A stretch of DNA of 7,559 nucleotides from Xanthobacteraceae bacterium (GCA_030037185.1 JASHRR010001505.1:1-7559); one strand, 5' to 3'. Shown: positions 1 to 6,428, numbered from the stretch's first letter. Translations and numbers: made by a program. Notes: generated from the sequence alone by a model not told the origin.

Positions 1-1019
1 TTGTCTGCGATCAGTCGAAATGCCGAAACGTAAGGGCTGAGGTCGAGCCTGTCGACGGCAAGGGTCCCTTGGAAGATCTGCCGGCCCGTGGTGGCATAGC
101 TCAGCACGCCCTCAGCGACGTTCCCGTCAAGCTCGACATTAAGGTCTGCCAGTGAGATCGCTCTGCCATTGACGGCGGCGCGCGCTTTCAGGGCGAACCG
201 GCCGAGGCCGCCTGCCGGCAGAGCATGGCCGCCGCTCCACTGCAGCGCTTCGCGCAATGACGCGGTGTCGGCCGCAAGCGTCCCGTCAATTTTCAGGGAG
301 GGCCGGTAGCTCATGGTGCCGTCGAACGCGGCTTTGAGCGGGCCCGCGTTCATGCGGAATTTCAATCCGGAGTCATCGCCCGCCAATGCGCCCGCGAAGT
401 TTGCGATGGCTAGACTGGTGTCGACCGTCTGGTTATGCCAGATGAAATGGCCGGTGGTGGCGAAGCTGTTGGCGATCGATGGCCAGGCCAGCGACAACTC
501 GACACCCTCAAGCGTCTCATGGACGTCCCGGTCCGGCACGTTCACGGCCACGATGCCGTCCCTGATACCGATTTCCGAGAACGACAGCACGCGCTCATCG
601 CGGGCCGCGTTGGGCTTGAGCGCCCGCGCCAATATGTCGATCAGCGGCGACCAATTGGTATGGCCGTCAGGATCGACCGTCACGGCGATATGCGGCTTGA
701 CTAGCGAAATATCGGCGATTTCGATACGGCCGGTCAGCAACGGCATTAGCCGCAGATTGACCTTGAGCTGCTCAGCCGCGAGCGCAGTCTCCCCGGCGAC
801 CGTCTCCCCGAGCGCCACATCGGAAAACTCCACGCCCGGGACCGGAAACATCGACACCGAAATCGGTCCGCGCATCAGGAGCTCAAGACCGCTCGCCGCT
901 CTGATTTCGTTTTCGACAGCGTCGCGCACCGTGTTGGCCGGAGTGACGCGCGTCGCTGCGGCGATGACCAAGGTGCCGGCCGCAATGACGGCCACGGCGA
1001 GAATGGCGATTCGTTTCAA
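1..1019 (-). CDS. AsmA family protein, N-terminal part (3' end outside window)
   Basis: The minus strand is open from 1019 to the window edge, giving 339 complete codons. The product begins MKRIAILAVAVIAAGT, a basic start followed by one hydrophobic segment (about residues 4-20), which fits an inner-membrane anchor with the rest in the periplasm. Next comes the typical AsmA opening: an amphipathic stretch (about 25-45) running into LELLMRGPISVSMFP and then GVEFSDVALGE. This resembles the family pattern of a short membrane-proximal helix and then beta-strands. AsmA-like proteins are large envelope proteins linked to outer-membrane assembly and phospholipid transport; the exact role here is inferred from the family. 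The start is taken as TTG at 1017-1019 because an in-frame stop lies only two codons upstream (1023-1025) and a later start would remove the basic residues. No clear Shine-Dalgarno sequence precedes it. The gene is separated from scoB by about 390 bases, so it probably has its own promoter. Confidence 0.82.
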   Translation of the reverse strand, partial: MKRIAILAVAVIAAGTLVIAAATRVTPANTVRDAVENEIRAASGLELLMRGPISVSMFPVPGVEFSDVALGETVAGETALAAEQLKVNLRLMPLLTGRIEIADISLVKPHIAVTVDPDGHTNWSPLIDILARALKPNAARDERVLSFSEIGIRDGIVAVNVPDRDVHETLEGVELSLAWPSIANSFATTGHFIWHNQTVDTSLAIANFAGALAGDDSGLKFRMNAGPLKAAFDGTMSYRPSLKIDGTLAADTASLREALQWSGGHALPAGGLGRFALKARAAVNGRAISLADLNVELDGNVAEGVLSYATTGRQIFQGTLAVDRLDLSPYVSAFRLIAD

Positions 1020-1055
1020 AGCTTATGGCCGTTTCGTAAAAGGGGTTCGGTTTCG

Positions 1056-1083
1056 ATTATGACGGGGGGAGCGCATCCGCAAG
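1056..1083 (-). promoter_or_regulatory. Possible sigma-70-type promoter for the AsmA gene
   Basis: Read on the minus strand, CTTGCG (1078-1083) and CATAAT (1056-1061) are separated by 16 bases. The second box matches the TATAAT consensus at five of six positions; the first is weak. It would start transcription roughly 30 bases before the TTG start codon. This is a pattern match only. Confidence 0.22.
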
Positions 1084-1181
1084 TGTGAATCGAGACGTTG
1101 ATAAGCCAAAGTGGGGACAATGGAATGTGGGTTAGGTCTGTGACCCTTTCGTGGCCGTAGGAAGGGTTGAGCCCAGGCGAG

Positions 1182-1332
1182 CCGTCCCCCCTCCCCTACC
1201 CCCGCGCGCCGGGAGGGGCCCGCGCCTTTCGCGGGAGCTCGACCTGCTTGCCCAAAAGGGGGCCTCGCCACAGGATCTGATGGCAAGTTTGTCGCGGCGG
1301 GGCCCTCCCGCGCACCGGGAGAGGAGGGACCG
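1182..1332. repeat. Hairpin-rich intergenic element with imperfect inverted ends
   Basis: The left end (1182-1220) and the reverse complement of the right end (1301-1332) share a pattern of GTCCC, a CTCC-rich run, a CGCG-containing centre and GGGAGGG-CC, with small gaps. Each arm can also fold alone (CTCCC paired with GGGAG). Inside are further dyads, for example CCCGCG (1219-1224) with CGCGGG (1230-1235) around a five-base loop. The layout resembles the short, non-coding palindromic elements that are scattered between genes in Bradyrhizobium-like genomes, or a small MITE. The open frames crossing it look non-coding: they are rich in Pro, Arg and Gly and resemble no family I know. Copy number cannot be judged from one window. 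Confidence 0.45.
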
Positions 1333-1382
1333 TGCTGCCCCCGTGTCGTCTGGAGACGGTCTGGAGACGCAGGAGGCAGCAC
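1332..1382. repeat. Stem-loop enclosing an 11-bp tandem repeat
   Basis: GTGCTGCC (1332-1339) and GGCAGCAC (1375-1382) are perfect 8-base inverted repeats. Between them, GTCTGGAGACG occurs twice back to back (1348-1358 and 1359-1369) without mismatch, and each copy is itself nearly self-complementary. The structure begins about 30 bases beyond the scoB stop codon, so a transcript could fold there. There is no T-run after it on the minus strand, so it is not a classical intrinsic terminator. It adjoins the 1182-1332 element and may be part of the same unit. Confidence 0.5.
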
Positions 1383-1413
1383 TGTGCCCGCAATATGGGC
1401 AGGCGAGCCGCGA

Positions 1414-2064
1414 TTAGGCAAGGCTCGCGTCAACCGTGAAATCAGCTTCGGTTTTCGCGCGGATGTCCGCCACGGTGACGCCTGGCGCGAGCTCGATGAG
1501 CTTCATGGCGTTAGAATTTTTCTTCTCGATGGTAAATACGCCGAGGTCGGTGATCACCATGTCAACGACGCCGGCGCCCGTCAGCGGCAGCGTGCATTTA
1601 TGTAGGAGCTTGGGTGCATCTTTGGCCGAATGCTCCATCACGACGACCACCTTCTTGACGCCGGCGACGAGGTCCATGGCGTCGCCCATGCCCTTGACCA
1701 TCTTGCCAGGGATCATCCAGTTGGCGAGGTCGCCGTTCTGAGCGACTTGCATTGCGCCGAGCACCGAAAGGTCGATGTGTCCGCCGCGTACCATGGCGAA
1801 GCTGTCGGCGCTCGAGAAATAGCTGGTGGTCGGCAATTCGGTCACGGTCTGCTTGCCCGCATTGATGAGATCGGGGTCCTCCTCGCCTTCAAACGGGAAT
1901 GGGCCGGTGCCGAGCATGCCGTTTTCGCTTTGCAGCTGGACGTTTATGCCGCCGGGAATGTAGTTGGCCACCAGTGTCGGAATGCCAATGCCGAGATTGA
2001 CATAGAAGCCATCCCGCAACTCCTTGGCGGCGCGTTCCGCCATCTGCTCTCTGGTCCAGGGCAT
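1414..2064 (-). CDS. scoB: 3-oxoacid CoA-transferase subunit B
   Basis: The 216-residue product is the beta subunit of succinyl-CoA:3-oxoacid CoA-transferase (SCOT; AtoA-like). With ScoA it moves CoA from succinyl-CoA to acetoacetate in the cytoplasm, giving acetoacetyl-CoA and succinate. The N-terminal part carries [20 protein letters not shown] (16-35). LQSENGMLG (44-52) is the family active-site signature, and Glu47 in it is the residue expected to form the glutamyl-CoA intermediate. [20 protein letters not shown] (93-112) and [14 protein letters not shown] (114-127) are typical conserved blocks, and length is normal for the family. One oddity is Asp128, in GMGDAMDLV, where the family nearly always has Gly. 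ATG at 2064 follows the Shine-Dalgarno sequence AAAGGA, which overlaps the scoA stop codon. Only 9 bases separate the genes, so they are co-transcribed and probably translationally coupled. Substrate range could extend to other short acyl groups. Confidence 0.95.
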   Translation of the reverse strand: MPWTREQMAERAAKELRDGFYVNLGIGIPTLVANYIPGGINVQLQSENGMLGTGPFPFEGEEDPDLINAGKQTVTELPTTSYFSSADSFAMVRGGHIDLSVLGAMQVAQNGDLANWMIPGKMVKGMGDAMDLVAGVKKVVVVMEHSAKDAPKLLHKCTLPLTGAGVVDMVITDLGVFTIEKKNSNAMKLIELAPGVTVADIRAKTEADFTVDASLA

Positions 2065-2073
2065 GTCGTCCTT

Positions 2074-2775
2074 TCAGGTGCGTTTGCGCACGGTTCGCTG
2101 CTCGATGTGCTTGACGGCGTTCGCGACATGGATGATGCGATTGATGAAGATGCCGGGCGTTATGATGTGGTCGGGATCGATCTCGCCGGGCTCAACGAGA
2201 TGCTCGACTTCCGCCACCGTTAATCGCGCGGCCGTCGCCATCATCGGATTGAAGTTTCGCGCGGTTTTTCGATAGACGAGGTTGCCTTCGGTATCGCCTT
2301 TGAACGCGTGCACGACGGCGAGATCGGCCACCAGCCCGGTTTCCATGATGTAGGCCTCGCCGTTGAAGATCCGCTCTTCCTTGCCGCGGGCGATGTCGGT
2401 TCCGGCGCCGGTGCGGGTGAAAAAGGCCGGGATGCCGGCGCCGCCCGCGCGGATTCGCTCTGCCAGCGTGCCCTGCGGATTGAATTCGATGTCGAGTTCG
2501 CCGGCGAGATATTGCTGGGCAAACAGCTTGTTCTCGCCCACATATGACGAGATCATCTTTCGGACCTGCTTGGATTCGAGAAGTATTCCGAGCCCGACGC
2601 CGTCTATTCCGGCATTGTTGGACACCACGGTCAGGTTTCGCACGCCCGAGTCGCGGATGGCCACGATCAGGGTCTCCGGGATACCACACAGCCCGAAACC
2701 TCCGGCCATGATCATCATGCCGTCCCGGAGTACCCCCGCGAGCGCCGATGGCGCATCGGCGTAAACTTTGTTCAT
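2074..2775 (-). CDS. scoA: 3-oxoacid CoA-transferase subunit A
   Basis: The 233-residue product is the alpha subunit of the SCOT-type CoA-transferase (AtoD-like). Residues 18-33, DGMMIMAGGFGLCGIP, fit the CoA-transferase family I signature 1 (D-G, two residues, three hydrophobics, GGF, three residues, G-x-P). Other family blocks are VVSNNAGIDGVGLG, ISSYVGENKLFAQQYLAGEL, ELDIEFNPQGTLAERIRAGGAGIPAFFT (given in part), and METGLVADLAVVHAFKGD. The end, with GIFINRIIHV, is also typical, and length is normal. ATG at 2775 is chosen because GGAGAGG (2783-2789) sits 7 bases before it and MNKVYADAPSALAG is the usual family start. The frame stays open upstream to an ATG at 2913, but those 46 extra residues look non-coding and contain the promoter. 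The first gene of the scoAB operon, it supports acetoacetate use, for example after polyhydroxybutyrate breakdown. Confidence 0.95.
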   Translation of the reverse strand: MNKVYADAPSALAGVLRDGMMIMAGGFGLCGIPETLIVAIRDSGVRNLTVVSNNAGIDGVGLGILLESKQVRKMISSYVGENKLFAQQYLAGELDIEFNPQGTLAERIRAGGAGIPAFFTRTGAGTDIARGKEERIFNGEAYIMETGLVADLAVVHAFKGDTEGNLVYRKTARNFNPMMATAARLTVAEVEHLVEPGEIDPDHIITPGIFINRIIHVANAVKHIEQRTVRKRT

Positions 2776-2782
2776 GAACTCG

Positions 2783-2789
2783 CCTCTCC
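2783..2789 (-). promoter_or_regulatory. Ribosome-binding site fixing the scoA start
   Basis: GGAGAGG on the minus strand lies 7 bases before ATG at 2775. No comparable site precedes the upstream in-frame ATG at 2913, so this decides the start. Confidence 0.75.
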
Positions 2790-2852
2790 CGCTAAGCCGG
2801 CCGCCGGCAAGCCAAGCCGCATGATGGGACCGCTCGCCAGTTCGCAAGAGGT

Positions 2853-2868
2853 AGCATGATCCGTGCCA
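2853..2868 (-). promoter_or_regulatory. Sigma-54 (-24/-12) promoter for scoAB
   Basis: The minus strand reads TGGCACGGATCATGCT. Against the sigma-54 consensus TGGCACG-N4-TTGC-W it matches all defined positions except one (A for the first T of the TTGC box), and the invariant GG and GC dinucleotides have the required spacing of 10 bases. It lies 77 bases before the scoA ATG, so transcription would start near 2842 with a leader of about 65-70 bases. Sigma-54 promoters need an AAA+ enhancer-binding activator. In E. coli the related atoDAEB operon is sigma-54 dependent and activated by AtoC, so the parallel is biologically sensible. The activator gene is not in this window. Confidence 0.75.
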
Positions 2869-2961
2869 TGGTTGAAAGAAAAGCGACGCCCGCGGGTAGG
2901 CCTTTCCCCGCAAGGTGAGGGTAGCCGCATGCCAAGACAGACCCTGGCGATCGGCTTGGCT

Positions 2962-2979
2962 GCCCCACCTTGGTGGCGC
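2962..2979. promoter_or_regulatory. Candidate upstream activator-binding dyad for scoAB
   Basis: GCCCCACC-TT-GGTGGCGC is an inverted repeat with seven of eight arm positions paired, centred about 100 bases upstream of the sigma-54 promoter. That is the usual distance for an enhancer-binding-protein site. The half CACCTTG (2966-2972) recurs inverted as CAAGGTG at 2911-2917, and GCCAAG (2931-2936) is matched by CTTGGC (2955-2960), so the region holds several half-sites. Binding by an activator is inference from position and symmetry. The rest of the gap from 2980 to 3097 shows nothing I can name. Confidence 0.35.
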
Positions 2980-3097
2980 TAATGCCTCCGTTGGTTCTCG
3001 TGCGGAAAGCCCCGACCCTTGTCCCCGAGCCGGTAAGGAGCACCGTCAGGGGCGCGCGATTCCCTTGCTTGTTGGGGAGGGACAGGGCCGCATGAGC

Positions 3098-3130
3098 GGG
3101 CGCGATTAGCTAAAACGCGGGCAATCGCCC
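3098..3130 (-). terminator. Weak hairpin after the cupin gene
   Basis: On the minus strand GGGCGATT at the cupin stop codon can pair with AATCGCGCCC about 13 bases later, with a two-base bulge. A short T-run lies in the loop and not after the stem, so termination is doubtful. It is recorded as the only structure seen at this gene end. Confidence 0.2.
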
Positions 3131-3603
3131 TAATGTGCGGGCGGCGGTGTCGCGGCGGGCGTCGATGTCGCCGGCCCCTCGCCGGCCATCAGGAGCCAGA
3201 CTTCCGTGTCCTTGGCGCCGTCGTAATGAACTTCCTTGGCAAAATGGGTTACGTAGCTGCCGGCCGGAAGCGGGACCGTGGAGTCCGGGTCGAACTTGTC
3301 GCCGGTTCCGACCCACCAGGTGCCCTTGAACACGGTGATCATCCGATCGTTGGGGTGCCAATGCGGCCGGCTCATGTGGCCGGGGAGCCATTTGAACATC
3401 AGCACATAGGGACCGGGCTTATCCGGGTCGCCGTAAAGAACCGCCGTCTCGTTGCCCGCGGCCTCGTTGCGTTTCCAGACGAACTGATCGGGCAGCTTGA
3501 TCGAGATCGCCCTCTGATTGAGCTGCTGCTCCGCGGCGCTGCTCATTCCGGCCGCCGCGAGCGACAAGGCGATTGCGGTTGTGATGAGCCTCATATGTCT
3601 CAT
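3130..3603 (-). CDS. Exported cupin-domain protein
   Basis: The product has 157 residues. Residues 1-24 (MRHMRLITTAIALSLAAAGM, then SSAA) form a Sec-type signal peptide with likely cleavage near Ala23/Ala24, so the protein should be periplasmic. The mature part is one small cupin barrel. Cupin motif 1 is seen as G75-HMSRP-H81-W-H83, but the usual Glu four to five residues later is absent (PNDRM). Motif 2 is represented by PAGSYVTH (His120), with His126 close by, so His81, His83 and His120 or His126 could bind a metal. The end is a Pro/Ala/Thr-rich tail (144-157). Secreted single-domain cupins of this type are common and mostly uncharacterised, so substrate and reaction cannot be named. ATG at 3603 is preferred over ATG at 3594 because AGGAGG lies 5 bases before it. 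No partner gene is in the same transcript; the gene upstream on this strand ends in a terminator. Confidence 0.85.
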   Translation of the reverse strand: MRHMRLITTAIALSLAAAGMSSAAEQQLNQRAISIKLPDQFVWKRNEAAGNETAVLYGDPDKPGPYVLMFKWLPGHMSRPHWHPNDRMITVFKGTWWVGTGDKFDPDSTVPLPAGSYVTHFAKEVHYDGAKDTEVWLLMAGEGPATSTPAATPPPAH

Positions 3604-3608
3604 AGGTT

Positions 3609-3614
3609 CCTCCT
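3609..3614 (-). promoter_or_regulatory. Strong ribosome-binding site for the cupin gene
   Basis: AGGAGG, a full match to the anti-16S sequence, lies 5 bases before ATG at 3603 and 14 before the in-frame ATG at 3594, so it selects the first. Confidence 0.8.
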
Positions 3615-3749
3615 GGTCATCGTTGGGCGTGCGTGAAAGCAGGGCAGCCGATATCGTCGCCCAATGTCCGGCAGCTGGCAAGATGACTGCTCTTTGGTCA
3701 ATCCGGGGTGCTGGAGGAATTGCCGCCACAAGACATCGTCTCCCCGGCC

Positions 3750-4165
3750 CGAGCCTCGGTCCGGTATCTTCTCCGGTATCTTCAAGGAGTTGCTGGAGAG
3801 CTGTCCGGCTCGCAATACGGCGGAGGTGAATCCGCGCCGAACACCTGCCGTCGTTCAGGAACGATCGCGTGGGCGCCGGAGCTACCGCATTCCAAGCTCG
3901 CGCCTTCGTGGTTGCCGCGGCCGCCAATACTTTTCCACCATGCCGTCCGCCCGTATGGGGCTCCCCACCGCATTACAGTAATCGGTGAAGCTACCGAATT
4001 CACGAGTTGAACTATCGATTCCACGAACCATGGAGACGGACCTGCTGCGAAACGATCAATTCCCGTTGGGGTGCCCCCATCCCTGAATTCAATCGTCAAG
4101 CCCATCGGTGGCTATGAGGTTGGATATAGTTCGAATCTTTCCAGACGTGGCCAGGCCCCCCACTC
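3750..4165 (+). pseudogene. Degenerate IS6-family transposase remnant
   Basis: Pieces of an IS6/IS26-type transposase appear in order on the plus strand. VRYLLRYLQ (3759-3785) resembles the N-terminal VRWYLRY-LSYRDLEE block. AWAPEL (3867-3884) resembles the RYAPEL block. QARAFVVAAAANTF (3893-3934, another frame) resembles the xxRRDxAAAKRFF block. FHHAVRPYGAPHRITV (3933-3980, back in the first frame) resembles FFRKAVxxYGxPxxITVDG. IPVGVPPSLNSIV (4059-4097) and then GGYEVGY resemble IxVRxxKYLNNIVEQDHR and its tail. The reading needs a frameshift near 3890 and again near 3933, passes a TGA at 4008-4010, and lacks about 50 residues between the second and third blocks, where the first catalytic Asp regions should be. 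The EQDHR stretch with the catalytic Glu is also lost. It is therefore dead. Element ends and terminal inverted repeats were not found. The flanks 3615-3749 and 4166-4184 show nothing more. Confidence 0.55.
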
Positions 4166-4184
4166 TCCCGGCGCCGCCCAACCG

Positions 4185-4220
4185 CAAAAAATTGGCAAGC
4201 CGGAAATTTTCCGGCTTGCC
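4185..4220 (-). terminator. Intrinsic terminator of the heme/propeller gene
   Basis: GGCAAGCCGGAA (4194-4205) and TTCCGGCTTGCC (4209-4220) form a perfect 12-bp stem with a three-base loop. On the minus strand the stem is followed by AATTTTTT (4186-4193), the U-run of a Rho-independent terminator. It lies 49 bases beyond the stop codon at 4269 and separates that gene from the cupin gene. Confidence 0.9.
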
Positions 4221-4268
4221 GCGTTGCTGCAATCCCGGCCGGCTAGGCCGACCCGCGGTTTGCCCCGC

Positions 4269-6428
4269 TCACCTCGCCAGCGGGTCAGGCCGCATCTGGA
4301 AGTGCACCACCTTGGGCGAGTTCTCCTTGCCCCCCTCGATGTGAAACGGGGTGCGATTGCCGGTGTTCGACCACACGCCGCGGCCTTTCCAGCCGGCGTT
4401 GGGGTCGTCGATGCGCCCATCGAGGCCCTTGGCCCAGAAGCCCATCGGATAGGGAACGACCATGTTGACCATCTTGCCGTCCACGAGCGCGATCAGCGAG
4501 TCGTTCTGATTACCGGTGGCGATGGGCACGTCCTTGCCGAGGCCAAGCGTGTCGTGCTGGTCGACCCACGCATAGTAGGGCGTTTCACCGCTGCCGTTTT
4601 CGGTGACGCCGCCGAGTTGAGGCCCGGGGAGCGGATAGAGTGTCCAGCCCTCGGGGCAGTGCTTGCCGGTCGCGTTCGGCCCGTTGAGCGGGCCTTTGCA
4701 TTTGCGGCGATCGAAAGAGGCGAGATGTCCGCTCGCCAGCGCGGCCCACATGACGCCCTGGCTGTCGATGTCCCCGCCGCGCGGCGAGAAGCCTGGCAGC
4801 GGCACTTCGTAGATTTCCGCGAGTGCAGTCTCGGACGGGTTCGGGCCGGGGTCGACCCGCACGACCGATCCGGGATAACCGGTCACGGTGCCCCAGATCG
4901 TGCCGTCCACCGGCGACGGGGCGACCGCATAGAAGCCGACCCGGATACGCTTGTCCTTAGTGGGGTCGACGGGCTGGTTGGGCTGCACGTAGTCGTCGCG
5001 CTTGCCGTTGCCGTTGGTATCGAGAATGAACGGCGTCCAGCCTTGCGACTTCACCTCGTCGCCGGTCTCATCCAGCATCTTGGTATTGACCCAGCCGAGA
5101 ACCTCGGCGCCGATGCCGCCCGAGCTTGCCCACAGCGTGCGGTTGGCATCGAAGCCGAACTGAACGTGATGGGTGGGGAAGCAGGTGCCCACCATCGTGA
5201 AGTCCTTGGTCGCGGGGTCGAGCATGACGACATGGCGGTTCGATGCATTGATCGGGAAGGCCTTGGCGGACGGATGGTCTGATCCAGCCTTGCAGAAGGC
5301 GGGGTTGGCCGCCGGCCGGATTCTGGCCGCGTACCAGACCCGCGCCTTTTCATCCAGCATCAGGCTGTGCGGGATGGTCTGGGCCTGCCAGATATGCTCT
5401 TCGCCCCAATAGATCGAGGGCGCCATGATCGGGTTTGAAGCGGCCGACGGGGTCTTTGGATCGCGGACCGGCATTTTCACGGTGGTGGCGGCATTTTTGA
5501 CGGGATCGAAGATCGGTACGAAATCGGTGCTGTTCTCGGTCGCCCCATAGAGCGAGCCGTAGGCGTTGATCGTGGGATTGCGCTTGTCGGTTGAGACTTC
5601 GTCATGCAGGTAGGCCTTCGGGTTTGCCCACTCCCACACCGTGATGACGACATTGCGCTCGAGGCCCTGGGGGCGGGGCGGCCTGGTCGCCGGCAGTTCT
5701 CCGGCAGCGATCCGGTCCGTCCAGTCGCCCAGGATCTGGGCGCCGCGGAAGGTGCCGAACCGCTCGATGGTCTCCACCATGTCCTTGCTGGCCGGCCCGG
5801 ATTGGATGCGCCGCAACCAGGCGTCTTGGCTGGACTTGTAATCGCCCAACATAGGCGACAGGGTACGGGTCGCCTTGGTACCGATGGCGTGGCAGTGGAA
5901 GCAGCCGTCGGTCTTGAACTCTCGCAGGAACTGGGTCTGGGACTTCATGTTCGGGTTGATACCGTTGCCGTCGTGCCCGGTGCCGGGAAATTCGCTCTTC
6001 TCCGGCATCTTGGCCATCGAAAGCCAATAGACTGGCGGATAATATTCGGCCGCCGCAGCTTCGCTGGACGCCGGGACGGCGGTGAGGTTGACGATCTTGC
6101 CGGGCACGGTGGTGATTTTGGGCGAATCGATCAAGCCGTAGCCGCGCACCCATACGGTGTAGTTTGCTTTGGGGAGATCGGGCATCACATAACGGCCCTG
6201 ATCGTCGGTGACGACGATCTTGACCATCTTGGTGGGCAGGTCGTTGGTCTCGGCAATCACCCAGACGCCGGCTTCCGGACCGTTCGCGGAGCGCACGACA
6301 CCGCCGAGGTCCTTGTCACCGATGCTGACGGCGCTCGCTTGCTGGGCCTGCAATGGCGTGGGGATCGCAGCAAAAACCCCCATCGTGGCAATCGCCGCCG
6401 CGCTCAGATACAGACTCTTTTTGCTCAT
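4269..6428 (-). CDS. Exported protein: carboxypeptidase-regulatory-like domain, heme c motif and beta-propeller
   Basis: The 719-residue product begins with a Sec signal peptide (MSKKSLYLSAAAIATMGVFA, cleavage likely after AQA or QAQ near 28-33), so it acts in the periplasm. Residues about 38-118 (DLGGVVRSANGPEAGVWVIA, then DDQGRYVMPDLPKANYTVWV) form a carboxypeptidase-regulatory-like beta-sandwich. C176-F-H-C179-H180 is a single CxxCH heme c attachment motif in a short cytochrome-like segment (about 160-275). The C-terminal two thirds has strand-turn repeats such as IPHSLMLDEKARVWYAAR, HVQFGFDANRTLWAS and GGDIDSQGVMWAALASGHLA, typical of a streptogramin-lyase/Vgb-like beta-propeller. DTNGNGKRDD (470-479) looks like a calcium-binding loop, and Cys378, 416, 577 and 591 could form disulfides. 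Related proteins are usually annotated only by their domain; the reaction is unknown, though a periplasmic electron-transfer or oxidoreductase role is plausible. ATG at 6428 follows GGAGGAGAGGA. The gene stands alone with its own terminator. Confidence 0.85.
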   Translation of the reverse strand: MSKKSLYLSAAAIATMGVFAAIPTPLQAQQASAVSIGDKDLGGVVRSANGPEAGVWVIAETNDLPTKMVKIVVTDDQGRYVMPDLPKANYTVWVRGYGLIDSPKITTVPGKIVNLTAVPASSEAAAAEYYPPVYWLSMAKMPEKSEFPGTGHDGNGINPNMKSQTQFLREFKTDGCFHCHAIGTKATRTLSPMLGDYKSSQDAWLRRIQSGPASKDMVETIERFGTFRGAQILGDWTDRIAAGELPATRPPRPQGLERNVVITVWEWANPKAYLHDEVSTDKRNPTINAYGSLYGATENSTDFVPIFDPVKNAATTVKMPVRDPKTPSAASNPIMAPSIYWGEEHIWQAQTIPHSLMLDEKARVWYAARIRPAANPAFCKAGSDHPSAKAFPINASNRHVVMLDPATKDFTMVGTCFPTHHVQFGFDANRTLWASSGGIGAEVLGWVNTKMLDETGDEVKSQGWTPFILDTNGNGKRDDYVQPNQPVDPTKDKRIRVGFYAVAPSPVDGTIWGTVTGYPGSVVRVDPGPNPSETALAEIYEVPLPGFSPRGGDIDSQGVMWAALASGHLASFDRRKCKGPLNGPNATGKHCPEGWTLYPLPGPQLGGVTENGSGETPYYAWVDQHDTLGLGKDVPIATGNQNDSLIALVDGKMVNMVVPYPMGFWAKGLDGRIDDPNAGWKGRGVWSNTGNRTPFHIEGGKENSPKVVHFQMRPDPLAR

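Noticed and set aside
313..1062. Plus-strand open frame of 249 codons
   Set aside because: The opposite strand encodes a clear AsmA-type start with membrane anchor; the plus-strand product is Ser/Ala/Thr-rich without motifs.
1023..1433. Minus-strand open frame of 136 codons between the AsmA gene and scoB
   Set aside because: It runs through the palindromic element, overlaps the scoB end, and its Pro/Arg/Gly-rich product has no recognisable motif.
2776..2913. Upstream extension of scoA by 46 residues
   Set aside because: The extra residues resemble no ScoA, a good ribosome-binding site precedes ATG at 2775, and the sigma-54 promoter lies inside the extension.
3760..3783. Perfect 12-bp tandem repeat TCCGGTATCTTC x2
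   Set aside because: It falls in the transposase remnant, where the family encodes a repeated Arg-Tyr-Leu pattern, so coding history explains most of it and it was not scored as a separate feature.
3604..3927. Upstream extension of the cupin gene
   Set aside because: It would bury the signal peptide inside the protein, and AGGAGG sits just before ATG at 3603.
4071..5282. Long plus-strand open frame of 403 codons
   Set aside because: It lies antisense to the heme/propeller gene, is rich in Arg, His, Val and Gly, has no ribosome-binding site and shows no family motif. It is a GC-rich shadow frame.
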